Part shown: in pieces, positions 43,859 through 53,977 of the stretch
Numbering within the stretch: position 1 is the first letter of the stretch
How the letters are laid out: every line of letters begins with the position of its first letter
Source of the DNA: SW132 sp038150125
GTDB taxonomy: Bacteria > Bacteroidota > Rhodothermia > Balneolales > Balneolaceae
Assembly: GCF_038150125.1 (NCBI RefSeq)
Contig: NZ_JBBVMF010000007.1
Location: 124,001-188,000, forward strand
DNA: 64,000 bases
Reading direction: 5' to 3'
Translations under genes and position numbers: made by a program
Notes under the pieces: model-generated
The model's database searches: none
What the model saw: only the letters and a program-made list of their open reading frames with translations
Told to the model about the DNA's origin: nothing

Positions 43859-45997
43859 TCAACCAAGAGTAAGATCAATTTGTCGTTTATCCATGTCGGT
43901 CCGTGTAACTTTAGCCTGAATGGAATCACCCAATCGATACTTCTTGCCTTTAGAACGACCGGTGAGGCAATGTAATTGTGGATTAAAAATATAATAATCA
44001 TCCTTCAAATCGCTCACTCTAATCATCCCCTCGCAATAGCTATCGTCGAGTACTACATAAAGCCCGTTCTCGGTTACACCGCTGATAGTTCCTTTGAACG
44101 TCTGACCGATCCTTTCTGATAAATACTCAACCTGCTTCAATTTAACAGAGTCGCGTTCAGCTTCTACGGCATAACGTTCCCGTTCGCTGGAATGTTCACC
44201 CGTTTCAACAAGCTGATCGTACGTATACTCAGTTCCGCCCGAATTGTAACGCTTCAACAGACGGTGGACAATCACATCTGGGTAGCGGCGGATTGGGCTG
44301 GTGAAATGGGCATAATCTTTAAATCCGAGCCCAAAATGCCCGATATTTTTAGGACTGTATTCCGCCTTCGCCATTGATCGGAGCAACAATCCATTGATGA
44401 TGTTTTCGAGAGAGGTGTCCTCAACTTTATTAAGGAACTCATTAATCTTCTGAGCTGAAATTTTACCGCTCAGATCAAGTTCAATGCCCAGGGGTTTTGC
44501 GGTCTCCTTTATGTTGTTGAGTTTCTCAATGTCCGGCTCGCCATGAACCCTGTAAAGAAATGGATGGTCGTTTTTAGATTTTTTATTACTTCGAAGTTGG
44601 TCAACATGCTTGGCAACGGTTTTATTAGCCAGCAGCATGCACTCTTCAATAAGTTTATGTGCAAACTTCCGCTCTTTTACGATCACATCAATAGGTTTAC
44701 CTGTGTCGTCGAGAATAAAGCGTGGTTCGGGCGTTTCAAATTTGATGGATCCTTCCCTGAAGCGCTTATCAAGAAGAACGTTAGCCAGGGCCTGGAGTGA
44801 TTTTAGCTGATTTTCATAGGGATGAGATTTCTCGCCATCCAGCACCTGCTGCACCTCATCGTAAGTAAATCGCTGTCGGGAGTGAATAACTGTTTCTTCA
44901 ATAGAATGATCCACAACTTTCCCATTAGGTGCAACCTCAATGAAGCAGCTGTAGGCCAGTTTATCTTCAAAAGGGCGGAGGCTGCATAGCCCGTTACTCA
45001 GCCGTTCCGGAAGCATCGGGATGACTCTGTCTACAAGGTAGACGCTTGTACCACGTTCGTACGCCTCGTCATCAAGAACCGAACCGCGAGGCATGTAGTG
45101 TGTTACATCTGCGATGTGTACACCGAGATAGTAATTTCCGTTGTTAAGAATTTTGATGCTCAGCCCGTCATCAAAATCCTGGGCGTCAGGCGGGTCGATG
45201 GTCATCACAACTTCATCTCTCATATCCCGTCGCTTGTCGATCTCTTTCTGGGGGATTTCGTCGGGTATATTATCAGAGAATTTTTCGACTTCCGGTGGAA
45301 AAGCAGCATCGAACTGCTTTTCAGCAAGAATGGAGAGGATATTTGCCTCGTTGCTGCCCGCATCACCTAAAATACTGTCGATAGATGCTTGCGGATAACC
45401 GCGGACATCGTCCCAGTTTACGAGGTTAAAAGTTACTTTCTGGCCGGGCTCAGCTCCGTTCAGATCTTCAGGGTTGACAAAGAAATCGACCCGTGAAGAT
45501 TTTTGATCGGGTTCGATGATATAAGTATTGTGGGCCTCTTTTTTAAGTGTGCCAACAAACTTAGATCGTGCCCGTTTTTCGACTTCTACAATTTTACCAA
45601 TTGCCTTGTTGCTCTTCTTGTGATACCCGGTAATCCGAACCTTCACAATGTCTCCATCGAGGGCGGTACTCATTTGCCGGCTTGGTATTTTGATATCCTC
45701 GTCTCGACCTTCAACAATAACGTATCCGTCTCCGTGACTGGTTACATCTAGCTTTCCAGATAAGGTGTTGTCTTCTTTAGCAACGGGTTCATTCAGGCGA
45801 ACGAGATTTCCCTTGCTGATTCTTAAAATATCTTTTTGCTTAAGCTTATTGATAGAGCTTTTTAGCTTTTGCGAGTCTTTCTTTGACGATAGACTTAGTG
45901 CATCCAGTAAGATTGGAATAGGTATGGATGCATCCGGATAGGATTCTAAAATCTTTACTATTTTTTTGTCGAGTGATGTTAAGTTGTCTTTACTCAT
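43859..45997 (-). CDS. rnr: ribonuclease R
   Basis: 712 residues. An N-terminal winged-helix-like region is followed by cold-shock/OB folds (GYVIVEGRDEDIKIPSRQ). The RNB nuclease core has the acidic metal cluster MTIDPPDAQDFDDGLSI near 265-281, and GVHIADVTHYM and FTSPIRRYPDVIVHR follow. An S1 domain sits near 630-712. It is a 3'-5' exoribonuclease that degrades structured RNA. It is 24 bp downstream of tamB and 24 bp upstream of the protease-propeller gene. Confidence 0.95.
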   Translation of the reverse strand: MSKDNLTSLDKKIVKILESYPDASIPIPILLDALSLSSKKDSQKLKSSINKLKQKDILRISKGNLVRLNEPVAKEDNTLSGKLDVTSHGDGYVIVEGRDEDIKIPSRQMSTALDGDIVKVRITGYHKKSNKAIGKIVEVEKRARSKFVGTLKKEAHNTYIIEPDQKSSRVDFFVNPEDLNGAEPGQKVTFNLVNWDDVRGYPQASIDSILGDAGSNEANILSILAEKQFDAAFPPEVEKFSDNIPDEIPQKEIDKRRDMRDEVVMTIDPPDAQDFDDGLSIKILNNGNYYLGVHIADVTHYMPRGSVLDDEAYERGTSVYLVDRVIPMLPERLSNGLCSLRPFEDKLAYSCFIEVAPNGKVVDHSIEETVIHSRQRFTYDEVQQVLDGEKSHPYENQLKSLQALANVLLDKRFREGSIKFETPEPRFILDDTGKPIDVIVKERKFAHKLIEECMLLANKTVAKHVDQLRSNKKSKNDHPFLYRVHGEPDIEKLNNIKETAKPLGIELDLSGKISAQKINEFLNKVEDTSLENIINGLLLRSMAKAEYSPKNIGHFGLGFKDYAHFTSPIRRYPDVIVHRLLKRYNSGGTEYTYDQLVETGEHSSERERYAVEAERDSVKLKQVEYLSERIGQTFKGTISGVTENGLYVVLDDSYCEGMIRVSDLKDDYYIFNPQLHCLTGRSKGKKYRLGDSIQAKVTRTDMDKRQIDLTLG

Positions 45998-46021
45998 GTA
46001 ATGTATCTTGTATTAATTAAA

Positions 46022-49000
46022 TTAGTTTTCTGCCAGCGAATCAGAATCTTCGTCAACGGCTGGCTCGTCTTCTTTCAATCCAAATAACTTTCGGATGGAT
46101 GAAAAAATTCTGTTTTTTAAATTTTGCCAGGTATTAAACTGGAATTGAGCTTCTACGCCCATTCCATTCATTTCCTGAGTTTGGCGGGATTCAGTTTCAG
46201 CTCGATTTGATAATGTAACATCCTGCCTGTGAAATGCGGTAATTGAAAATATTTGATTGATTCTGTAGGTGGCTCCAAGATCACCAATTTCACTTTCACC
46301 GGTAATCTGACCTTCACGCCGCAATACAATTCTGTCATTAAACAGCCTGAGCGCAACACCCAGATCCACTTCATTAAAGGCGTTTAAGTTGAAATCCACA
46401 TCCAGCGTTACATCACTGCGAAGTAATGCATTGATCTGATTTGATAGCAGCGGACTAATGATCTGACTGGATACCAATGGATTAACCAATGTATTCGTTC
46501 CGGTTACGTTTCCGAACTCGGGATTCTGCAAGTCGTCGGAAGGTACAAAATTTCCCGTTAACAAGATTCCAAAAGCTTGTAATACTTTTTCTTCCTCATT
46601 CTGATTTAATCGATTGATCTGAGCCGCAATTGTAGGATCTTGTGTGCCTTCAATTCCGCTTGGAAGCTGGAAAAAGAATTCATTTTCAATTTGGCTGATG
46701 GTTCCCCCTATCTGCAAAATAAGTTCAATTGGAATTCGCTGAAAACTTGCACCGGTTGGTATCAAGGTGGAGATATCGGGCCGGGCGCGGTAGGAGGCGG
46801 TTACGTCGAGATTTGCTTCGGTAAGATCTCCCTGCCAGCTAATGGTACCGCCATCCTGGATGCTGAACCGGCGGGTAAAAATATCGCCAGCGACAAACTG
46901 GTAGTCTCCACTCGAAATATTAAACCGGCCGAACATACTCAAATCCTGGTCGTCTAAAATAAGCCTGATCTGCCCGGTTCCTCTTGCAGTCAGGATATCG
47001 TTTGTTACCGGATCAAAAATGAGCTCCACCTGAACAGGATCATTTGCTATAAACTGAAGATTCATACTGAACAGTTCAACGAACGACAGATCTACTTCAC
47101 CCTCTTCATCATCCGATGCTGATCCATTTTGAATGGAGCCAAGCTGCACAGGGCGCTGCTCATCAAACGAGTCAACGAACTGAACAAACCGACGGTCTTG
47201 CTGGAGTTCGGTTTCCTCAAGAAGTGGAATGGAAATGTTTGAGTTACTCGACAGTATAATAGGGGTTAATGAACGAAGACTTGGTGATTGGCTGGTACCA
47301 TCCAAAACAGCTGTTCCGCTTCCGGTAAGATCGGCGTAGAAGGGAACATTGGGATCCTGAATATTATTCATAAACCGGAGATCGTTGAGCTCCATCCTAA
47401 GATCGAGATAATTCATAGGGCCGAAATCATCAAGATCTACCTGCCCATAAAATAGCCCTGAGCCACCGCGTCCGTCATCAATTTGTATGTTCTCAAAAAT
47501 AAGTCCATCAGCGCGATTAAATGTCAGCTCACCGCCAAGAGTATACGGAACGTTTGTGAATGCGGGAACGCCGTCAACTTCATCAACGTCAAAATTTGCT
47601 TCAAAATCATAGCCGGTACTGTCAACCACAAAATAGCCGGTTCCCCGGCCACTTCCCTCCATCTCAGAAATGATATTGGGAACTATAAATGTGACAATCC
47701 ACATGTCAATTTCTCTCAGGTCTGCATCAAAGTAAACTAAATTACCATCCCCACTTTCATTTTCTTGGTCGGGTGTTTTAAAGTAGCCTTCAAAATATAA
47801 ATCATTTCCAATACCGTTATTTCCATCCAGGTAGTCACCATACTTTTCGGGATCGGTATAGAGCCTGAGTTCCGTATCAAAACGGTTTTCCTCGGCATTG
47901 AAACGGCTGCGCAGTGTTACATCCCCCACCAATCGGTCATTTATGCGGCCGTTTACTACTGATAGATCTCCCAGAATAGATGGCACCTGGGTCAATGTTC
48001 GTGTGGTAAATTCACCGTCTACGACACCTCCAAACTCTATCCTTCCACCGATCAGATCGGACACCCGCCCTAGGTTGAAATTTCGAATATTGTAAACAAC
48101 CGAATCTTCATAACTCTGGCTGAAGGTGCCATCCACCTCAAAATAGTCTTCGTTACTTTCTAATATAAACTCGTTAAATGTGAGGGCCCCATCACGCCTG
48201 TAAATAATGCCCGGCGAACCATTTGAGTACCAGGCATACTGATTTGATCCAACAGCTAATGAATCCATGGTTGTGCTGAAAGTCTCGTCTCCCCAAATGG
48301 AAGTAGTTTCAGCGTAATAAAACAGATTTTCGAGGGCACTATCAACTTGCTGCCTTACGGTAATTAAGGTGTCTCTCAGGCTCATGTTCACTGAAGTTCC
48401 GGACACATCATACTGACCGTTTAAAGTCATGTCCGGGCTGTTTATCTGGAGATCGATTACACTGTTGTTTTTTAGTTTACCGCCATATTGAAAATTACTG
48501 GTCAGCGTCATCCCAACATCGCTAAATCTGGAGTTGTTAACTGTGAGGGAATCATCAAAAAAACTACCGTTGATGCTCAGCCTGTTCCGGGAGGCGTTAA
48601 TATTTAAATTCATTTCGGCGGATGATTCAAGAGATGGTATATCGGGAAAATAAATCTTCAGAAGACCAAGATCGCGCGATGATATTTCAATTGAAATATC
48701 GGCTGTATTCTCGAACGTACTGTTTGTGAATAAATCAGGCAGTGTTATTTCATTTAGCTGGCGATCAAAAAATAACTCTTCGTTGATGCGCCCGGCTAAA
48801 TAATCATACCAGTGCCGGGCAGCTCCTGCCAGCTGGTTCGGATAAAGTGTACCAGATGCATTCATATTTAGGAAAGAGCTCGTCATCCGTAATTCGCGGG
48901 GCTGATCCGGTTCCGGGTTATTTATATCGGCGTAAAACTGGTGAGAGCGGAGTGTGTCGGAATTAATTACCGACTCATTAATTTCGATGGAAAGGCGCCC

Positions 49001-50704
49001 GGCAAGGTCATTAAGGTCTGTTCCTTCTCCATTTGCTGAAAGTCTACCATTAAATGTAGCGTTGTCGTAGGGCAGATTCGGGAAATAGTCGGTGAAATCG
49101 AGCTGTTCAGCAACAGCCTCAATCGAAAATTGTGTCGTGTTGCCAATTGAATACGATCCGGTTGCCGAGCCTTCGGTTTGATTACTGACGATGCTTAATG
49201 AATAGTCACCGCTGGTGTTCAGGTATGAAAGATCAGCATTGAGCGCCTGTATATTATGTGCCTTTATCTTGCTGTCCGTCAATTGAAGAGATGTTTCTAC
49301 AGTGGCTGTGCGATCAAAACCCTGACCACTTGCGGTAAACCTGCCGTTTAACATAGATGTTCCGGAACTATCCCTAAGTAGTGGTGATATGTCGAGTGAA
49401 TCCAAAGCAGCGTTCAGGCTAAATGTTTGATTCCCAAAAAACTCGATATCAGAGTCTACCGTTGCATTACCGATATCTGTATCTAATTGAAGCTGAGCCT
49501 GCAGAGAATTATAACTGCCGGTGACGCCACCCTGAATAGTTGAAAAACCGTACAGCTCAATTTGATTGGTATTGGGTTGAATTTGCTTCAGAAACGGTTG
49601 TAAATCATTAGGATTCAATACCAGGTTACTGATGGAAAAGTCGTACGTCAGTTCATCATCAATGAGATTTGTAATAACGCCGTCGGTAATCAGATAAGAT
49701 TCCCCGTTAATCAGCTGAAAGTTATCGACAAAAAGTGAATCCAGGTTACCGTTAATATCGCCACTGAACTCAAGAGAATTGGTTAACTGAAGACCGGTGT
49801 TCTGAAAACGGTTTAGAATATCAGCGCTTACATTTACCCGGTCAATGTTTAGAAGGTAGGAAGCATTCAATAGCTGTTCTTCAACATTTTGTTCAAACAA
49901 GTTGACCGGTGATGCTTTTGCAGAAAGCTGTAAAGTTGCGCTTTCAGATCTGAAATCAAATCCATTTAGTTCCAGCGAAACCCCATTTGCAAATAACTGA
50001 GCATTCAGGCTGAGCTCGTTAAAGTCGTTGACATTTGTATTTGCATCAAATGAGGTTATTTCAACAAACTGCTGACTTTCTAGCGACTCTACGAAAAAGC
50101 TGGCATTCAGATTGGTAAGCTGAAGAGGGTCAGGCAGCGACAGGGTAGTGGATGAGTTTATTGATCGATCCACATCCACACGTCCATTCGTAATTGAGAT
50201 TTGAGGAGCAAAAATTGAAAAATTGTTGATAAAATTTCTTGCCTGCCCCTGATTTTCAGAAGGTGACGATCTGGCAAATAGTTTTACAATGTTAATACCT
50301 GATTCATCCTGTTTTAAAAACAGGTCAGGAGATTGCAAATCGAGTTCGGTTATATTGATATTTCCCCTGATAAACTGCCACAAATCAAGAGAAATAAAAA
50401 GTTCATCAACGGATAGGGGGGAATCAGGCTCACTCATTTCGGTCCCTGAACTATCAGGAATAGAAAATTCCACATCATTAAGCTGCGCCCGAAATGGGAT
50501 AAATCCCTGGAGAGAACCAAGGGTTACATTGCCGGTATACTGGTCGTTGAAGGCGTTGACAATCTGTCCGCTAAGGTAATTTTTACTTACAGGGAGCTGT
50601 AGCACACCGAGAGCCAGCGTACTTAAAATAAGTACGATAATTATTAAGTAACTCAAAAACTTGAGCAGGAAATTCCAAATGTTGTAAATCCAGCGTAGAA
50701 ACAA
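46022..50704 (-). CDS. tamB: translocation/assembly module TamB (DUF490)
   Basis: 1560 residues. A single N-terminal membrane helix (FLSYLIIIVLILSTLALGVL) is followed by a long, low-complexity-like run of short beta strands typical of bridge-like TamB/AsmA proteins. The C-terminal DUF490 region contains ARGTGQIRLILDD, FNISSGDYQFVAGDIF and ending motifs such as LSNQINALLRSDVTLDVDFN. It likely spans the periplasm and moves lipid or helps insert outer-membrane proteins. A final acidic tail follows the domain. No separate tamA is seen nearby. Confidence 0.92.
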   Translation of the reverse strand: MFLRWIYNIWNFLLKFLSYLIIIVLILSTLALGVLQLPVSKNYLSGQIVNAFNDQYTGNVTLGSLQGFIPFRAQLNDVEFSIPDSSGTEMSEPDSPLSVDELFISLDLWQFIRGNINITELDLQSPDLFLKQDESGINIVKLFARSSPSENQGQARNFINNFSIFAPQISITNGRVDVDRSINSSTTLSLPDPLQLTNLNASFFVESLESQQFVEITSFDANTNVNDFNELSLNAQLFANGVSLELNGFDFRSESATLQLSAKASPVNLFEQNVEEQLLNASYLLNIDRVNVSADILNRFQNTGLQLTNSLEFSGDINGNLDSLFVDNFQLINGESYLITDGVITNLIDDELTYDFSISNLVLNPNDLQPFLKQIQPNTNQIELYGFSTIQGGVTGSYNSLQAQLQLDTDIGNATVDSDIEFFGNQTFSLNAALDSLDISPLLRDSSGTSMLNGRFTASGQGFDRTATVETSLQLTDSKIKAHNIQALNADLSYLNTSGDYSLSIVSNQTEGSATGSYSIGNTTQFSIEAVAEQLDFTDYFPNLPYDNATFNGRLSANGEGTDLNDLAGRLSIEINESVINSDTLRSHQFYADINNPEPDQPRELRMTSSFLNMNASGTLYPNQLAGAARHWYDYLAGRINEELFFDRQLNEITLPDLFTNSTFENTADISIEISSRDLGLLKIYFPDIPSLESSAEMNLNINASRNRLSINGSFFDDSLTVNNSRFSDVGMTLTSNFQYGGKLKNNSVIDLQINSPDMTLNGQYDVSGTSVNMSLRDTLITVRQQVDSALENLFYYAETTSIWGDETFSTTMDSLAVGSNQYAWYSNGSPGIIYRRDGALTFNEFILESNEDYFEVDGTFSQSYEDSVVYNIRNFNLGRVSDLIGGRIEFGGVVDGEFTTRTLTQVPSILGDLSVVNGRINDRLVGDVTLRSRFNAEENRFDTELRLYTDPEKYGDYLDGNNGIGNDLYFEGYFKTPDQENESGDGNLVYFDADLREIDMWIVTFIVPNIISEMEGSGRGTGYFVVDSTGYDFEANFDVDEVDGVPAFTNVPYTLGGELTFNRADGLIFENIQIDDGRGGSGLFYGQVDLDDFGPMNYLDLRMELNDLRFMNNIQDPNVPFYADLTGSGTAVLDGTSQSPSLRSLTPIILSSNSNISIPLLEETELQQDRRFVQFVDSFDEQRPVQLGSIQNGSASDDEEGEVDLSFVELFSMNLQFIANDPVQVELIFDPVTNDILTARGTGQIRLILDDQDLSMFGRFNISSGDYQFVAGDIFTRRFSIQDGGTISWQGDLTEANLDVTASYRARPDISTLIPTGASFQRIPIELILQIGGTISQIENEFFFQLPSGIEGTQDPTIAAQINRLNQNEEEKVLQAFGILLTGNFVPSDDLQNPEFGNVTGTNTLVNPLVSSQIISPLLSNQINALLRSDVTLDVDFNLNAFNEVDLGVALRLFNDRIVLRREGQITGESEIGDLGATYRINQIFSITAFHRQDVTLSNRAETESRQTQEMNGMGVEAQFQFNTWQNLKNRIFSSIRKLFGLKEDEPAVDEDSDSLAEN

Positions 50705-50714
50705 TGAAATCTAA

Positions 50715-51809
50715 TTATTGAAGTTCATGGTATACGGTGAGCCAGGCTTTGTGAATGCATTCTTTCTCTTTAACTGACATAACCACAGGTTGTTGCCAAC
50801 TTTTTAATAAAACAAATCGAAATGTATTATCTATAACTTTTTTGTCGCTTCTCATGGCGGAAAACAATTCATTTTCTGGCAGCATCTCTCGGGTTACTTT
50901 GAATGAGTACAGTGAACGAAAGTCGCGGATAGGCTTATCATCAAGTTCTCCGCCCATCTCTTTAGAGAGCTTAATGGCGGAAAGCATACCCAGATAGACA
51001 GCCTCTCCGTGGTTTAGCTGGTCAAAGTCTGATACCTTTTCTAATGCATGGGCAAACGTGTGGCCAAAGTTGAGAAATGCGCGAGTTCCAGATTCAAACT
51101 CATCGGCGGCAACAATATCTGCTTTTATTTGCGCACATTTTAAAATTAATTGATTTAATTCATTGCGGAATGAGTCAAGCACATTGCTATCGTGAAATAT
51201 CTTACACTCATCAAATATTGCGGGATCGTCGATAGCCCCATATTTGAGGATTTCACTTAAACCGTTGGTCCAGTCGCGATGTGGCAGTGTGTCAAGAAAA
51301 TCTAAATCGGCTATCACTTCCTCGGGCTGGTAAAATGCCCCAATCAGGTTCTTGCCGGTAGCATGATTAACACCCGTTTTGCCGCCAATTGAGCTGTCAA
51401 CCATGGCAAGAAGCGTGGTAGGAACGTGTACGAGGGGAATTCCCCGAAGGGCAGATGCGGCTACAAAACCTGCTAAATCACCTGTGACACCCCCGCCAAT
51501 GGCAAAAAGAGGCGTATTTCTTCGAACTCCGGATTGCAGCAGAAAATCAATGAGGTCATTCCACTGAGTTACGGTTTTACTCTGCTCGCCCGCTGGAATC
51601 ACTCGGCAGGTATATTCAACATTCAGTGAATCGAATGTATTCGAGATGCGCTCGCTATGATACTTCCACACGTTTTCATCTACAAGAATAAAACAGGTGT
51701 CAAACCCGGTGTTCTGTTGTAATGCTGCAATTTTTCCCTCAAAAACAGAGCTTCCAACAGTGTAGCAATAAGTTCCGGATGATGATTTAACGTCTATTGA
51801 AGCCGTCAT
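50715..51809 (-). CDS. aroB: 3-dehydroquinate synthase
   Basis: 364 residues. It shows the NAD-binding run FAIGGGVTGDLAGFVAA, the substrate loop VPTTLLAMVDSSIGGKTGVN, and metal-binding histidines in FLNFGHTFAHALE and LNHGEAVYLG. It catalyses the second step of the shikimate pathway. It overlaps aroK by 23 bp, indicating tight co-translation. Confidence 0.96.
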   Translation of the reverse strand: MTASIDVKSSSGTYCYTVGSSVFEGKIAALQQNTGFDTCFILVDENVWKYHSERISNTFDSLNVEYTCRVIPAGEQSKTVTQWNDLIDFLLQSGVRRNTPLFAIGGGVTGDLAGFVAASALRGIPLVHVPTTLLAMVDSSIGGKTGVNHATGKNLIGAFYQPEEVIADLDFLDTLPHRDWTNGLSEILKYGAIDDPAIFDECKIFHDSNVLDSFRNELNQLILKCAQIKADIVAADEFESGTRAFLNFGHTFAHALEKVSDFDQLNHGEAVYLGMLSAIKLSKEMGGELDDKPIRDFRSLYSFKVTREMLPENELFSAMRSDKKVIDNTFRFVLLKSWQQPVVMSVKEKECIHKAWLTVYHELQ

Positions 51810-52350
51810 AAAGCGTCAGTTTTTTTATAATTTCATGTACTATCTCGTCAGCCGGGCGATCACCGGCATTAACTGTAATTTCTGCCTGCCGGTATAGCGG
51901 GAGTCGCTGCTCAAGTAACCTTTCAATTTTTGATCCGCTTGCGTTGTCCTCCTTTTCGCTGCTGCCGGCCTTAAGCATGGGCCGATTTGCATCTCCCTCA
52001 ACCCGGTCAGAAATTACGGAATGCGGCACATCAAGAAAAATGAGCCAGCCGTATATTTTGAGATGATCAACAATGTGCTGATTTTGCAGTGATCCGCCAC
52101 CGAGTGACATCACTCCTTTAAAATACTGCGATTCCCGAATAAGAAGTTTGCGTTCGAGCGCCCGAAAACTGCCTTCGCCTTTCTGTTCAAATATTTCGGG
52201 AATCGAAAGGCCGGCCTTTTCTACAATCATTTCATCAAGATCGCAGAACGGAACTTCCAGCTCTGTGGCCAGTTTTCTGCCTACGGTTGATTTACCGGAT
52301 CCCATCATTCCGCATAAAAAAATGGGTCTGCGTAACGCTATTTTGTCCAT
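51787..52350 (-). CDS. aroK: shikimate kinase
   Basis: 187 residues. The Walker A motif is CGMMGSGKSTVGRKLA, the shikimate-binding Asp lies in FCDLDEMIVEKAG, and SLGGGSLQN is the glycine-rich substrate loop. The lid contains RPML. It phosphorylates shikimate. It overlaps both neighbours, the rqcH-like gene upstream (13 bp) and aroB downstream (23 bp). Confidence 0.95.
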   Translation of the reverse strand: MDKIALRRPIFLCGMMGSGKSTVGRKLATELEVPFCDLDEMIVEKAGLSIPEIFEQKGEGSFRALERKLLIRESQYFKGVMSLGGGSLQNQHIVDHLKIYGWLIFLDVPHSVISDRVEGDANRPMLKAGSSEKEDNASGSKIERLLEQRLPLYRQAEITVNAGDRPADEIVHEIIKKLTLYDGFNRR

Positions 52351-53933
52351 TCGGATAGTTTTTTCGGTTCTACCATTTCAACGTCTTCACGGTGAACGCG
52401 TACTGTACCCGCGGGTGCGCCCTTAGGATTAGATACGTACTTTCGCTTAGTTACAATGACAGGTGCAAGTTTTGAGCCCTTGGCTTTCGAATTCCATGCC
52501 GCAACAGACGCTGTTTTTAGCAGTACGTGGCGGGGCGGATAGTCTTTATTATTGTTCATTCTTATTACAACATGCGACCCACCCACTCCGCGAGCGTGCA
52601 TCCAAATATCTTCTTTATGGGCGCGTGCGGTTAACTTGTCGTTGCTTTTTGCATTTTTCCCAATCCAGATTTCATAGTTGTCTATCTCTGCCCGCCGAAA
52701 CGGCAGCGTTTCAGTCTGCTGATTTTGGGATAACACGCCAAGCCTGTTCAACTGTTCTTTATGATCATTTAGCCAGTCATCAAATTCGTAAATCTTATCA
52801 AGATTGCTGAACGACTGCTTAACCTCTTTTAGTTCACGAAGTTCGTCCTCAAGTCGATTCTTTCGCTTCCTGGACTCTTCCACACGCTTTTTTGCCTTGG
52901 ATGCTTTTTCGTAATAGCGCTGGGCATTTTCGGCTAACGATTTCTTTGGTTTGATGGATATTGTTACGGGTTCATTATCGTGGTAAAAATCAGGAAACGT
53001 TACGCTCTCTGTGCCATTTTGCACATCTTCATGGGCATGGGCCATCAATATGTGACCGTAATTTTCATAGTTGTCTGCGCGTTCAAGTGCTTTATCCGCC
53101 TCCTCAAGTTGTTCAATCGTCCGTTTTGCCTTATCAATCGCTCCCTGAAGTCTCGGTTTGATGCTTTCAATACGTTTAGAAAGCCGGCGCTCGCGTGACG
53201 TTTTGTAATATGCATACCGGACAGCCTCGTTGCAGGTATCGAATACTTCGATATCGTCGAGCGGAAGGTTATCGCGGGAGATGAGACAGAGATTCCCGTT
53301 TTGAAGGACCCTGAATTCAGGATTATTCATCATTTGGTTTGCCAGTTTCAGTGTCAGGTCACGAATAAATTGCTGACTCCTTTCTTCCAGGTCATAATGA
53401 TCAATAATTGGCTGAATGAGATGTCTGGGGAATTTGGGATCGGTTTTGGTAATCACCGTTTTTGGCTTCCAGGAGGATTGTAGCTCCGGCATAGGACGGC
53501 TCTCTCGCGGAGTGGGTTTCGGCTCGCCTTCATGACGCTCCGGCGCTTTAAATGATTCTGTAATTGTCCGATCGCTGATGTGATAGATGTTTGGTGTATT
53601 CCCAAAAAGCTGGAAAAGCAGTTCATCCCCGTTGTCAAAAACTATCGTCAGCCACCGATCACCCTTGGCAAGATGAACACTTTCAATTAAATTATCTTTA
53701 AGATCGTCGAAAAATGTTGTGACATTTGCCTTCTTGGGATTCCGGTAGTCATCCGTGAAAATCGCCGTTTCACGACTGTCTGCACTAAATATAAGCCTGA
53801 ACTCTTCATTGTTTTTTTGGAAGAAACCCTCCCAAACATTTTTGTGCGGTGAATACCCGTAAGTATATATTGCTCCAACACATTTGTTTTTAATGTGCTT
53901 GCTTAAATATATTAAAGAGTAATAATTATTCAT
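52338..53933 (-). CDS. NFACT family protein, RqcH-like
   Basis: 531 residues. The N-terminal NFACT domain holds GDRWLTIVFDNG, which carries an Asp-Arg pair comparable to the one needed for tRNA handling in B. subtilis RqcH (by recall). A central helical coiled coil spans about 250-410. The C-terminal RNA-binding domain has IWIGKNAKSNDKLTARA and MHARGVGGSHVVIRM. RqcH proteins bind stalled 50S subunits and add alanine tails. The ATG at 53933 opens this six-gene minus-strand run, divergent from the unknown gene at 53978. Confidence 0.85.
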   Translation of the reverse strand: MNNYYSLIYLSKHIKNKCVGAIYTYGYSPHKNVWEGFFQKNNEEFRLIFSADSRETAIFTDDYRNPKKANVTTFFDDLKDNLIESVHLAKGDRWLTIVFDNGDELLFQLFGNTPNIYHISDRTITESFKAPERHEGEPKPTPRESRPMPELQSSWKPKTVITKTDPKFPRHLIQPIIDHYDLEERSQQFIRDLTLKLANQMMNNPEFRVLQNGNLCLISRDNLPLDDIEVFDTCNEAVRYAYYKTSRERRLSKRIESIKPRLQGAIDKAKRTIEQLEEADKALERADNYENYGHILMAHAHEDVQNGTESVTFPDFYHDNEPVTISIKPKKSLAENAQRYYEKASKAKKRVEESRKRKNRLEDELRELKEVKQSFSNLDKIYEFDDWLNDHKEQLNRLGVLSQNQQTETLPFRRAEIDNYEIWIGKNAKSNDKLTARAHKEDIWMHARGVGGSHVVIRMNNNKDYPPRHVLLKTASVAAWNSKAKGSKLAPVIVTKRKYVSNPKGAPAGTVRVHREDVEMVEPKKLSEWTK

Positions 53934-53977
53934 TACGGGATGTCATAAAATATTGAAAACAGAAAAATAAATGGTGT

